64,000 bases of DNA, taken from NCBI GenBank assembly GCA_002399975.1, contig DHER01000084.1:1-64000 (forward strand), in the 5' to 3' direction. This document shows, piece by piece, positions 40,948-50,161 of this stretch. A program made the position numbers and the translations under genes. The DNA comes from Firmicutes bacterium UBA4845. Its GTDB lineage: Bacteria > Bacillota > Clostridia > Tissierellales > Sedimentibacteraceae. Numbering within the stretch: position 1 is the first letter of the stretch; each line of letters begins with the position of its first letter. The notes beneath the pieces are model-generated. The model was given only the letters and a program-made list of their open reading frames with translations, did not search any database and was not told where the DNA came from.

Positions 40948-41553
40948 ATGGACAACGGATTACTGGTGGTGATATCAGGCCCTTCAGGAGCAGGAAAAGG
41001 CACAATATGCAAAAGGCTTAGGGAAGAAACAAATAATTTAAATATTTCGGTATCGGCTACAACACGAAAACCGAGAGATGGTGAAACGGAGGGGGAAAGT
41101 TATTTCTTTACTGACGAGGAAGAATTTAAAAAAAAAATAAACAACAGTGAATTTCTTGAATATGCTAATGTTTACGGAAATTATTACGGAACACCTAAAA
41201 AAGAAGTATTTAGACAGCTCGAAGAAGGGAATGACGTTATTCTTGAGATAGATATTCAAGGAGCACTGCAGGTTAAAAAGAATTATCCTGAGGGAGTTTT
41301 TATTTTTATATTGCCTCCGTCACTTAAAGAGCTTAGAAATAGAATAGAAGAAAGAGGCACCGATTCAAAGGAAGTTATTCTTAGAAGAATGAAGTGTGCG
41401 TACGATGAATTAAATTATGTTTTTAAATATGACTATGTAATATTAAATGATGAGGTGGAAGCTGCAGTTAAAAAAATACAGTGTATAATTACAGCTGAGA
41501 AAAACCGTGTAATCAGAAAAAGGGAAATTATAAACAAAGTAAAAGAGGTATAA
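40948..41553 (+). CDS. gmk: Guanylate kinase
   Basis: A 201-residue GMP kinase. The P-loop is SGPSGAGKGT near residue 9. The GMP-binding SATTRKPRDGE, SYFF and EYANVYGNYYGTP follow, then the lid. Start: AGAGGTG is 6 bases before ATG 40948; a GTG at 40939 overlaps it. The stop is four bases before rpoZ. Confidence 0.93.
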   Translation: MDNGLLVVISGPSGAGKGTICKRLREETNNLNISVSATTRKPRDGETEGESYFFTDEEEFKKKINNSEFLEYANVYGNYYGTPKKEVFRQLEEGNDVILEIDIQGALQVKKNYPEGVFIFILPPSLKELRNRIEERGTDSKEVILRRMKCAYDELNYVFKYDYVILNDEVEAAVKKIQCIITAEKNRVIRKREIINKVKEV

Positions 41554-41557
41554 TTAT

Positions 41558-42034
41558 ATGAAAAAAATAGCATTGGACGATCTGGTAAAAATGTCGGAAA
41601 GCAGGTATTCACTTGTTACAATAGTTTCAAAAAGGGCAAGGCAAATTGTTGACGGCTCGCCGCCTTTGATAGAAACTGATACAACTAAGCCTTTGGCCAT
41701 TGCAATTGAAGAATTTTATGAAAGGAAATATGAAGCTATTTATGATTATGAACAGTACCAGAAAGAACATCCGGAAACTTTGAAAAAAACAGAAAAAACA
41801 GAAAAAACAGAAGAAGATTCGGAAGATGAAGATTCTGAAAATTCGAAAAACTTGAAAAATTCGGAAGCTCCGGAAAACCATGAGTCGGAAGATGCGGAAA
41901 ATTCAGAAAATTCAGAAAATTCAGAAAAACCGGAGAATTTGGGAACTGCGACTGAGGCTCATGATTTTGAAGAGAAAAGTAATGATGAAGAAAAGAATGC
42001 AAGGGATGCGGAGAAAGAAAAGCCTGATGAATAA
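41558..42034 (+). CDS. rpoZ: RNA polymerase omega subunit with long acidic tail
   Basis: 158 residues, about twice the usual 65-80. The first 60 are a normal omega (LVKMSESRYSLVTIVSKRARQIVDG, TKPLAIAIEEFYERK). From about residue 65 the protein is Glu/Lys/Ser/Asn-rich and contains near-perfect repeats (KTEKTEKTE, SENSENSENSEKPEN). The repeats come from tandem DNA repeats of AAAACAGAA and GAAAATTCA type, so the tail length may vary. The tail is probably disordered. Omega helps assemble and stabilise beta-prime. Its place after gmk is typical. Confidence 0.9.
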   Translation: MKKIALDDLVKMSESRYSLVTIVSKRARQIVDGSPPLIETDTTKPLAIAIEEFYERKYEAIYDYEQYQKEHPETLKKTEKTEKTEEDSEDEDSENSKNLKNSEAPENHESEDAENSENSENSEKPENLGTATEAHDFEEKSNDEEKNARDAEKEKPDE

Positions 42035-42046
42035 TCGATAATCAGC

Positions 42047-42072
42047 AATCAGTCTATTGACTGATTATTTAA
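42047..42072 (+). terminator. Hairpin after rpoZ
   Basis: AATCAGTC pairs with GACTGATT around TATT, then ATTTAATTTATTT. The T-run is interrupted, so it is a moderate terminator. Confidence 0.55.
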
Positions 42073-42152
42073 TTTATTTAATTTATTTAATCTAATTTTC
42101 TCTCACATTTATTAATGTTTCAAATAATGTTTCAAATCCTTATGGAGTATTT

Positions 42153-44357
42153 ATGTATAAAAATTTTGTGCAGGTAATATTAAACAACAATTCAAAAAGT
42201 ACCGACCGACTCTTCACTTATGGTGTGCCAAAAGAGTTTGAAGATATCGTTCAGATAGGTGAAAGGGTCAGTGTAAGTTTCGGAAGCAGCAAGCACATGA
42301 TTGAAGCACTGATTGTATCTATAGACAGCCGGTGCAGTTTTCCTCTGGAAAAAATAAAGCCTATAACGGCTATACTTGATGACTCACCTGTTGTGAGCCG
42401 TGATATGATTAAGTTAATATTTTGGATGCGTGAAAGATACATATGCAAATATTCTGATGTTTTGAGGCTTGTGACTCCTCATAACTTAAATGTCAAAAGT
42501 GCTTATGAAAAATATGTTTCCTTATGCGAGGATAAGCCTTTGGATGAATTTGGCATAAAAAAGACGGAAAATCAACTGAAAGTTATAAATTATTTAAAAA
42601 AAAACAAAAAAGAAAGAATTAAAAAACTGCCTGGGGAACTGAACGTTTCATATGCAACTATTAATAACCTTATTAAAAAAAATATTTTAAAGGAAGAATA
42701 TATCCTTTGCAAAAGTAAAAAACAAGTTCCCACAGAAAAGGGCATGGAGTTAAGCGAAGAACAACAGAAAGCTTATGATGAAATTATTTCATCCGAAAAC
42801 AAAGTATTCCTTCTTCACGGGGTTACCGGAAGCGGGAAAACGGAAGTGTATATGGACGTTATTGAGTATTATATAAAGCAAAACAAGCAATCAATAATGC
42901 TTGTTCCTGAAATTTCCCTTACAACTCAGACCATAGACAGGTTTCGGAAAAGGTTCGGGAAAAAAATTGCTGTATTTCATTCAAGGTTGAGCAGAAAAGA
43001 AAAGTCCATAGAGTGGAGCAGGGTTATTAATCGTGATGCTGATGTGGTAATCGGAGCTCGTTCCGCTATTTTTGCTCCAATTAAAGACCTTGGTGTAATC
43101 GTAATAGATGAGGAACATGAGGATAGCTATATTTCATCTTCTTCTCCTAAGTATGACACAACCGAAGTTGCCATAAAAATGGCATATATATGTGGCTGCA
43201 AGGTAATACTGGGTTCAGCTACTCCTTCAATAAATACCTATTACATGGCAATGAATGGACAGATTGAAAAGGTGGAACTTAAAAGACGAATTAACAATCA
43301 GATGCCTGATATAAAAATAATCGACATGGGTCATGAACTTGACAAAGGCAATAATACCATAATAAGTGAGGAACTGTACGATAGTATCAGAACTTCCCTT
43401 TCAAAAAAGGAACAGGTGATACTATTTTTAAATAAGAGGGGATATGCGGGCTTTGTATCCTGTAAAAAATGCGGTTATGTGGCCAGGTGTGATCGCTGTG
43501 ATGTTTCCATGACATATCATATTAGAGGTAATATGCTGAAATGCCATTATTGCGGGAGAACAAAAAAAATGATGTTTAAATGCCCTAAATGTGGCAGTGA
43601 GAAAATAGAGCAATTCAGTGCAGGAACACAGCATGTGGAGAAACTTGCTAACAAGCTGTTTCCCGAGGCGGTAATAGAACGAATGGATTTTGACTCTATG
43701 ACCGATAAAGGTGCTTACGAAAATATTTACATTAAATTCAAGGAAAGAAAGATCGATATATTAATAGGTACGCAGATGCTGGCGAAAGGATTTGACTTTC
43801 CGGAGGTAACAACTGTAGGGATTTTGTCTGCAGACGCAATAATAAATCTTCCTTTTTACAATTCCGGCGAAAAAACATTCCAGCTTATCACACAGGTAAG
43901 CGGAAGGGCAGGAAGAGGAAGCAAAAAAGGTATGGTATTCGTGCAGACTTACGAGCCGGAAAATTTTATAGTCAATGCTGCTAAAAACAATAATTATGAA
44001 GTATTTATTAAAGAAGAATTAAAACTGCGAAAAGAATTTGCATTTCCGCCGTTTATTAATATAATAAATGTATGCCTCATATCTAAAAACGAGAAATTGG
44101 TTAACAAAACAGCCAATGAAAAGTATCAGGAGATAAAAACTTTAGTTAAAGATATGGTTGAGGAAAGAAGACTGTTATTGTACAGGCCGGTTCCACATTC
44201 TATTTACAAAGTGAATGATGAATATAGAATCAATCTTTTCATGAAATCTTCAAATCACGGGCTGCGCCGGCTGAGGAAAATTATTCGCAGCGTGTATATG
44301 GAAAAGGATATAGAAAATATAAAGGTCAGTATAAATATTAATACTAATACAATATAA
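42153..44357 (+). CDS. priA: Primosomal protein N' (replication restart helicase)
   Basis: A 734-residue PriA. The helicase core has Walker A GVTGSGKTEVYMD near residue 222, VIDEEHEDSY, and GSATPS. Eight zinc cysteines lie in CKKCGYVARCDRCDV, CHYCGR and CPKCGS around 437-480. Motifs V and VI are GTQMLAKGFDFPEVTTVGI and QVSGRAGRGS. The N-terminal 3'-OH-binding domain is present. It restarts stalled replication forks. A winged-helix segment is at 135-180. GGAG precedes the ATG, and 13 bases separate it from def. Confidence 0.94.
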   Translation: MYKNFVQVILNNNSKSTDRLFTYGVPKEFEDIVQIGERVSVSFGSSKHMIEALIVSIDSRCSFPLEKIKPITAILDDSPVVSRDMIKLIFWMRERYICKYSDVLRLVTPHNLNVKSAYEKYVSLCEDKPLDEFGIKKTENQLKVINYLKKNKKERIKKLPGELNVSYATINNLIKKNILKEEYILCKSKKQVPTEKGMELSEEQQKAYDEIISSENKVFLLHGVTGSGKTEVYMDVIEYYIKQNKQSIMLVPEISLTTQTIDRFRKRFGKKIAVFHSRLSRKEKSIEWSRVINRDADVVIGARSAIFAPIKDLGVIVIDEEHEDSYISSSSPKYDTTEVAIKMAYICGCKVILGSATPSINTYYMAMNGQIEKVELKRRINNQMPDIKIIDMGHELDKGNNTIISEELYDSIRTSLSKKEQVILFLNKRGYAGFVSCKKCGYVARCDRCDVSMTYHIRGNMLKCHYCGRTKKMMFKCPKCGSEKIEQFSAGTQHVEKLANKLFPEAVIERMDFDSMTDKGAYENIYIKFKERKIDILIGTQMLAKGFDFPEVTTVGILSADAIINLPFYNSGEKTFQLITQVSGRAGRGSKKGMVFVQTYEPENFIVNAAKNNNYEVFIKEELKLRKEFAFPPFINIINVCLISKNEKLVNKTANEKYQEIKTLVKDMVEERRLLLYRPVPHSIYKVNDEYRINLFMKSSNHGLRRLRKIIRSVYMEKDIENIKVSININTNTI

Positions 44358-44370
44358 TATAGGAGGATAT

Positions 44371-44829
44371 ATGGCTTTAAGATATATAAGATATGAAGGA
44401 GACGAAATATTAAGGAAAAAAAGCAGGGAAGTAAGTAAAGTAGATGATAAAATAAAGGTACTTCTTGACGATATGCTTGAAACAATGTATAAAAATGAAG
44501 GTGTTGGACTTGCTGCACCTCAGGTTGGGATTTTAAAACGTGCAATTATTATTGATGTAGAGGATGGCAATGTATATAAAATGATAAATCCTAAAATTAT
44601 CAGTCAGTCAGGAGAACAAGTAGGACAGGAAGGCTGCCTGAGCATACCTGAAATAAAAGGAACTGTCAAAAGGCCTAACAATGTTACCGTGGAATACATG
44701 GATGAAAATGGTGAACAACGTACACTAAAAGCGGAAGGAGTCCTTGCAAGGTGCATATGCCACGAGACAGATCATTTGGATGGAATCCTGTTTGTTGATA
44801 AAATGGATAAAATAACAGAAGAGAAATAG
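44371..44829 (+). CDS. def: Peptide deformylase
   Basis: A 152-residue deformylase with the three motifs GVGLAAPQVG, EGCLSIPE and CHETDHLDGIL (metal ligands Cys and two His, catalytic Glu). It removes the N-formyl group from new proteins. It sits with fmt, which adds the formyl group to initiator tRNA, 7 bases later. TAGGAGG precedes the ATG. Confidence 0.95.
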   Translation: MALRYIRYEGDEILRKKSREVSKVDDKIKVLLDDMLETMYKNEGVGLAAPQVGILKRAIIIDVEDGNVYKMINPKIISQSGEQVGQEGCLSIPEIKGTVKRPNNVTVEYMDENGEQRTLKAEGVLARCICHETDHLDGILFVDKMDKITEEK

Positions 44830-44836
44830 GTGGATT

Positions 44837-45766
44837 ATGAAGGTTGTTTTTATGGGAACACCGGGGTTTGCAGTACCGGCGCTTAAAAAGCTTCATGAGT
44901 TCGGGCATGAAATAAAGCTGGTTGTAACACAGCCCGACAGACCCTCCGGAAGAGGAAAGAAATTAAAAGAATCTGATGTTAAACAGGCAGCCCAGGAGTT
45001 GGGTCTGAATGTTTTTCAGCCGCAAAAAATCAAGGAAAAAGAAAATGTTGAAATCTTAAAGAAATGTTCGCCGGACGTAATAGTTGTAGTTGCTTACGGA
45101 CAGATATTAGGCAGAGAAATACTTGAAGTTCCCAAGTACGGCTGCATAAACGTTCATGCATCTCTGCTTCCATCTCTCAGAGGGGCTGCACCGTTAAACT
45201 GGGCAATTATAAATGGAGAAACTAAAACCGGCGTTACAACCATGAAAATGGACATTGGCATGGATACAGGAGATATGCTGCTAAAATCCGAAGTTGAAAT
45301 AGATGAAAGCATGAATGTGGGTATGCTTCATGACGTGCTTATGAACAAAGGTGCAAAACTTTTAATTGAGACCCTGGATAAACTGGAAAAGGGACTGCTG
45401 AAACCAGAAAAGCAGGATGATGTTCTTTCCAGCTATGCGCCTATGCTGAACAAAGAAAATCAAAGAATAAACTGGAACAAGAGTGCAAAAGACATTTATA
45501 ATTTAATCAGAGGTCTGTCGCCGTTACCTTCTGCATATTTTAAAAGGGGAGATAAAACTGTTAAGGTGTATGAATCGTCATACATCGTTGAAGAAAAAGG
45601 TTTCCGGCCGGGATATGTGATAAAAGCTGCAGGTGACGGAATTTATGTAGCTGCAGGTGACGGAGTTGTTGTACTTAAGGAAATTAAAATGCCTGGCAAA
45701 AATAAAATGAAGGCAGATGCTTATTTAAGAGGCAATAAATTTCCGGAGAACATAGTATTAGATTGA
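44837..45766 (+). CDS. fmt: Methionyl-tRNA formyltransferase
   Basis: A 309-residue formyltransferase. The N-terminal catalytic domain has MGTPGFAVPAL, HASLLPSLRGAAPLNWAI (catalytic His and folate site) and KMDIGMDTGDML; the C-terminal OB domain binds tRNA. It is the last gene of priA-def-fmt; a TPP riboswitch begins about 55 bases after the stop. Confidence 0.94.
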   Translation: MKVVFMGTPGFAVPALKKLHEFGHEIKLVVTQPDRPSGRGKKLKESDVKQAAQELGLNVFQPQKIKEKENVEILKKCSPDVIVVVAYGQILGREILEVPKYGCINVHASLLPSLRGAAPLNWAIINGETKTGVTTMKMDIGMDTGDMLLKSEVEIDESMNVGMLHDVLMNKGAKLLIETLDKLEKGLLKPEKQDDVLSSYAPMLNKENQRINWNKSAKDIYNLIRGLSPLPSAYFKRGDKTVKVYESSYIVEEKGFRPGYVIKAAGDGIYVAAGDGVVVLKEIKMPGKNKMKADAYLRGNKFPENIVLD

Positions 45767-45821
45767 TAGAAAAGAGCCTTGATTTTTGTGTAAAATTGGA
45801 GTAAAAAAAAACGAATAGAAA

Positions 45822-45905
45822 ATGGGAGCTTGTAAACAGGCTGAGAGGAAGGTATAAACCTTCGACCTATAAACCTGATTTGGATAATGCCAACGTAGGG
45901 ATATC
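45822..45905 (+). promoter_or_regulatory. TPP riboswitch
   Basis: GGGAGCTTGTAAACAGG, CTGAGAGGAAGG, CCTTCGACC, AAACCTGATTTGGATAATGCC and AACGTAGGGA reproduce the conserved THI-box order. A perfect terminator follows at 45923. Thiamine pyrophosphate should terminate transcription. The next gene is the DUF255 thioredoxin-domain gene, not a known thiamin gene. Confidence 0.93.
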
Positions 45906-45922
45906 TATATAAAACGGAATTT

Positions 45923-45958
45923 AAGGAAAGTTACCAATCAGGTAACTTTCCTTGTTTA
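45923..45958 (+). terminator. TPP riboswitch expression-platform terminator
   Basis: AAGGAAAGTTACC pairs perfectly with GGTAACTTTCCTT around AATCA, followed by GTTTAAT. Confidence 0.85.
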
Positions 45959-46099
45959 ATGGAAAAAGGTAATGATAATTTGACTAATAAAAGAAAAAGA
46001 TGAACTTTATAAAACAATTATTGATAAAATAATATGGATAAGGGATAATAACGGTATAAACATTAAAACAATATTTAAATGATGAAGGAAGGTGATAAA

Positions 46100-48168
46100 A
46101 TGACTGATAAAAATGTTGTACCCAACAGATTGATAAATGAGAAATCGCCTTATTTATTACAGCATGCATATAATCCTGTCAATTGGTTCCCATGGGGGCC
46201 AGAGGCATTTGATAAGGCTAAGGTTGAAAATAAGCCGATATTTCTTTCTATTGGGTACTCATGACGTTAGCATATAAACCAACTTGTCACTGGTGCCACG
46301 TAATGGCACATGAGTCTTTTGAGGATCAAGAAGTTGCCGGAATTTTGAATGAAAACTTTATTTCAATAAAGGTGGACCGAGAAGAAAGACCGGACATAGA
46401 TGCAGTATATATGAATGTTACACAGCAGATAACCGGAAATGGCGGATGGCCTATGACGATTATAATGACGCCTGAGCAGAAACCATTTTTTGCCGCAACA
46501 TATATACCTAAACATTCAAAATATGGAATGGCTGGTTTAACAGAACTTTTGGAAACTGTGGCGTTAAAGTGGAAAAACGATAAAAAAGAGCTTATAGATT
46601 CAGGCAGCAAAATAACTGAATTTATCTTAAGTCTTGAGAGTCAACACCTAAAGGGAAATCGGCTGAACAAAAAAGTTTTGGAGCGTGCAATAGATGTTTT
46701 AGAAAACAGTTTTGATGAAGAATACGGAGGGTTTGGTGAAATCCCTAAATTTCCTAAGGCAAGCTGCTTATTGTTTTTACTTAATTATTATTTGGCACAA
46801 AAAGATGAACCTTCTTTATACATGGCTGAAAAAACATTAGACTGTATGTACAGAGGAGGAATTTTCGATCATGTAGGCAATGGATTTTCACGTTATTCAA
46901 CAGACGGCAAATGGCTGGTACCTCATTTTGAAAAAATGCTTTACGATAATGCACTTCTTGCATATACCTATGCATATGCTTACCAGATAACTAAGAAGGG
47001 ATTGTACAAGGATATAACAGAAAGAATTTTGGAATATGTGTTAAATGAAATGACTGATGAAAAGGGTGGATTTTATTCGGCACAGGATGCTGACAGCCGG
47101 GGAGAAGAAGGAAAATATTATACATTTACGCCCGGAGAAATAAAAAATGTTTTAGGTGAAGATGACGGCAAATATTTTATTCAGTTCTATGGAATAACAG
47201 AAGAAGGAAATTTTGAAGGTGAAAATATTCCGAACCTGATATATAACGATAAATATTTCAAACAGGACAGAAGAATAAAAGAAATTAACAAAAAACTTTA
47301 TGAATACAGACTGCGCAGGAATGAGCTTCACAAGGACGACAAGATTTTAACATCGTGGAATGGAATGATGATTGCAGCATTGGCAAAGGCATACAAGGCT
47401 CTGAACAATGAAGAGTATCTGCATGTGGCAGAAAAGGCTGTTAATTTTATAGAGAAATATTTAATTGATGATGACGTTATAGGAGTCAGGTACAGAGAAG
47501 GAGTAGTTCTGGGAAACGGAACGCTGGATGATTATGCAATGTATTGCTGGGCCCTCATTGAATTGTACGAAGCGACCTGCAATTTTGACTATATAGAGAG
47601 AGCTGTAGTATTAAATAATAAAATGTTCAATTTGTTTTGGGATAATGATAACGGTGGATTTTTCATGAAAAGCATTAAAGGGGAAAAACTCTTATATAAT
47701 CCTAAAGAAATATTTGATGGTGCAGTTCCTTCCGGAAATTCAGTTGCTGCTTTAAATATTTTAAAATTGTCAAGAATTACAGGTACTGCCCAATTGGAAG
47801 AACTGGCGGACAAACAATTGCGGTTCATTTCAAACAATGTGGCTGATTATCCTGTTTCCTGTTCTTTCGCCCTGCTATCTGTAATTTTTGAACTGTACCC
47901 TTCTAAAGAAATTGTGTGTCTGGTTAAAGATGATGAAGGTTTTGAAAAGATAAAAAATATTTTACGTAAAAATATAAAGATTAGCAATACTGGAATTGTT
48001 GTGAAATATTTCGAACTGAAGAAATCAACAAAATCCGGTGTTCTGCCTGATTTTATTAGAAATTATGAACTTGTAGAAAATAAAGATACTTTCTATATAT
48101 GTGAAAACAAGAATTGTTCATTGCCATTTAATGATGTACGAAGACTGGAGGAAGAATTGAGCCAATAG
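46100..48168 (+). pseudogene. DUF255/YyaL thioredoxin-domain protein, frame broken by 20 extra bases
   Basis: The first 54 codons from ATG 46100 (AAGGAAGGTG upstream) encode PNRLINEKSPYLLQHAYNPVNW and FLSIGYS, then TGA. The second frame, from 46282 on, continues at TCHWCHVMAHESFED, where intact homologues read straight through GYSTCHWCH. Bases 46262-46281 are extra and shift the frame right before the thioredoxin-like CHWC motif. The downstream part (629 residues) is otherwise complete, including the six-hairpin glycosidase-like domain (VGNGFSRYSTDGKWLVPHFEKMLYDNALL). ATG 46261 lacks a ribosome binding site. YyaL-type proteins are of unknown function. It may be a pseudogene, an error or an unusual decoding site. 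Confidence 0.8.
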
Positions 48169-48189
48169 CATCTTATTAAATTTAAATAT

Positions 48190-48214
48190 GCCTTGATACA
48201 AATTGTATCAAGGC
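48190..48214. terminator. Hairpin between convergent genes
   Basis: GCCTTGATAC pairs perfectly with GTATCAAGGC around AAATT. There is no strong T-run on either side. Confidence 0.6.
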
Positions 48215-48231
48215 AACCCCATACTTGAGGA

Positions 48232-49185
48232 TTAGCAGGTAGCTCCGCCGACTAAATGAAGCTGAGCATTTAGTATGTCTTCCTTTCTATCAAATATTTC
48301 ATCTGACAGCAACTGAGATTCAATATTTTCAAATCCAATTCTTTCAATAGTCTGAGACAGGCGTTCTCCGGTTTCACCTTGTTCTCTATATACAAGTATA
48401 ACTTTTTCAATTGTATTAAGGACATCTTCTTTGATCTTTAGTATTTTACTGATAGGCTTTCCGTGGTTTATATGTTTACCCCACATTCCGCCAATATAGA
48501 TTTTATATCCTTGTTGGCCGCCTTCTATAGCATCAAAATGGCACTTTCCAACACAGCGCCCGCAGTTATTGCATTTTTCTTCATCAATTTTTAATACACC
48601 GTTAATAACTTGCGCAGCATTCATAGGACATATGTTTTCTACAGAACATTTTTTACATCCGTTGCAAAGCTCTTCGTCGTAGCCGGGTTTCAATTGTCCT
48701 ACTATTCCTAAGTCATTCAGATTAGGTTTAACACAGTTATTTGGACATCCGCCCACAGCAATTTTGAATTTATGCGGCAGCTTAACTTTTCTATACCCAT
48801 TGTAAAATTTTTTGTGAATTGATTCAGATAAATCATATGCATCAATTAGTCCATATTGGCAGGTGGTGGCTTTACATGATACTACCGGACGTACTTTAGA
48901 ACCCGTACCGCCGGTTTCAAGTCCTTCTTCAGCAATATAGTCTCTGAACTCCTGAATTTTATCATATAGTATACCAGGTACTTCAATTGTCAATCTGGTA
49001 GTAAAAAGTACATTTCCGTTTCCAAATTTATCTGCAGCGTCTGCTATACATCTTTGCTGATTTGACAAAATTTTTCCGTTTACGGTAATAATCCTGGCTG
49101 AAAAGTTGTCTGTGCCTCTATTTCTTAAAAAGCCTAAAGGTTTTACCTCTTTTTCTTGTTCTGGTGTAACTTTTAAATCTGCCAT
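48232..49185 (-). CDS. Siroheme/4Fe-4S sulfite (nitrite) reductase-like protein with two ferredoxin clusters
   Basis: A 317-residue small sulfite reductase-type protein. The ferredoxin-like half (FLRNRGTDNFSARI, LFTTRLTIEVPGI) leads to the siroheme/[4Fe-4S] ligands CKATTCQYG and CPNNC. A two-cluster ferredoxin insert follows (CNGCKKCSVENICP and CNNCGRCVGKCH). This layout is found in anaerobes as a single-subunit sulfite reductase or related reductase. It probably accepts ferredoxin electrons. The nearby rhodanese/CoA-disulfide reductase fragment, 32 bases upstream, suggests sulfur metabolism, and a LysR gene is divergent from both. Whether sulfite is the substrate is inference. Confidence 0.85.
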   Translation of the reverse strand: MADLKVTPEQEKEVKPLGFLRNRGTDNFSARIITVNGKILSNQQRCIADAADKFGNGNVLFTTRLTIEVPGILYDKIQEFRDYIAEEGLETGGTGSKVRPVVSCKATTCQYGLIDAYDLSESIHKKFYNGYRKVKLPHKFKIAVGGCPNNCVKPNLNDLGIVGQLKPGYDEELCNGCKKCSVENICPMNAAQVINGVLKIDEEKCNNCGRCVGKCHFDAIEGGQQGYKIYIGGMWGKHINHGKPISKILKIKEDVLNTIEKVILVYREQGETGERLSQTIERIGFENIESQLLSDEIFDRKEDILNAQLHLVGGATC

Positions 49186-49217
49186 ATTTATATCACATCC
49201 TTTTTAATTAATATAAT

Positions 49218-49991
49218 CTATACATTTGCTGCTGCTCCAACTTCTACCTGGTTGAAGGTAGTACCTGATTCAAGAACCAATGTGTTTATGTATCCCAAGT
49301 TCCTCAGACGTTTTTGCAGCATGTATGCTCTTTTACCCTTATTACAAACTAATAACAGTTTATCGTTTTTATCAATTCCGGTCAATTCATCGTTTACATT
49401 TGAAGTATCTACATAAGGAGCTCCCTTAATATTTGGAGATAGAGAAGCATCTATAATCTTGTATTCCTCGACACCTTGAGCTTTTAAATTTTCCGCTACT
49501 TCTATTCCGATAAATCCACCGCCTGCAACTATAGCACGTTTAATTTCACCTGCTTGAATTGCTTCACGTAATTTAACGGCATCTTCCGGAGTTTTTATGA
49601 AAAATACTCTCGGTAGTCCGATGCCCTCGATAGGAGGTTTAATAGGATCTGCACCTGTGGCAATGACTAATTTATCATAAGAATAGCTGAAAGTTTCGTT
49701 CGTTCTTAAATCTAATGCCTCCACAGTTTTTTCTTTTGGATTAACCTTAGTTACTTCAACTTCTGTTAAGACTTCTACACCTGTTAGTTTGGAAAAGTTT
49801 TCAGGCGTATTAACGATTAAGTTCTCTTTTTTTTCAATTACATTTCCTATGTAGTAGGGCAGCCCACATCCTGCAAAGGAAATGTCTTTGCCTTTAGTTA
49901 ATATTTTTACTTTGTGATCATAATTATCACGTTTTAACTTTGCAGCTACTTTAGTACCGGCTGCTACACCTCCTACAACAAGAATATTCAT
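49218..49991 (-). CDS. Shortened CoA-disulfide reductase/rhodanese fusion
   Basis: 257 residues against about 550 for the full fusion. Residues 1-175 are the FAD-binding half of a CoA-disulfide reductase/NADH oxidase: GGVAAGTKVAAKLKR, the active Cys43 in SFAGCGLPYY, LVIATGADP, and the NAD site GGGFIGIEVAENL. From about 178 the sequence jumps into a rhodanese domain (YKIIDASLSPNIKGAPYVDTS, LLLVCNKGKRAYML, with Cys) that should lie after the dimerisation domain. An in-frame deletion of about 290 codons is the simplest reading. The rhodanese Cys and the reductase Cys both remain. It is probably co-transcribed with the sulfite reductase-like gene. Whether it folds is unclear. Confidence 0.8.
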   Translation of the reverse strand: MNILVVGGVAAGTKVAAKLKRDNYDHKVKILTKGKDISFAGCGLPYYIGNVIEKKENLIVNTPENFSKLTGVEVLTEVEVTKVNPKEKTVEALDLRTNETFSYSYDKLVIATGADPIKPPIEGIGLPRVFFIKTPEDAVKLREAIQAGEIKRAIVAGGGFIGIEVAENLKAQGVEEYKIIDASLSPNIKGAPYVDTSNVNDELTGIDKNDKLLLVCNKGKRAYMLQKRLRNLGYINTLVLESGTTFNQVEVGAAANV

Positions 49992-50161
49992 AACATCACT
50001 CTCCTCGTATAATATAAATGTACCTTGATAACTTAATAAATTTGCATCTATAATTATAATATCACTTGTTTATCAAAAGGTAAAATGATAAAATATTATC
50101 ATAGTCATAGGTAAAAACTATCAATAATTTGAAAATTTGTTTGAGATTAGGGGGAATAGTT

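Noticed and set aside
41627..42002. Minus-strand frames rich in Phe and Leu opposite rpoZ
   Set aside because: They are the antisense of the Glu/Lys/Asn repeats in the omega tail.
42060..42095. ATTTAATTTATTT repeats as an origin or iteron
   Set aside because: Simple A/T slippage sequence right after a terminator-like hairpin, with no replication gene nearby.
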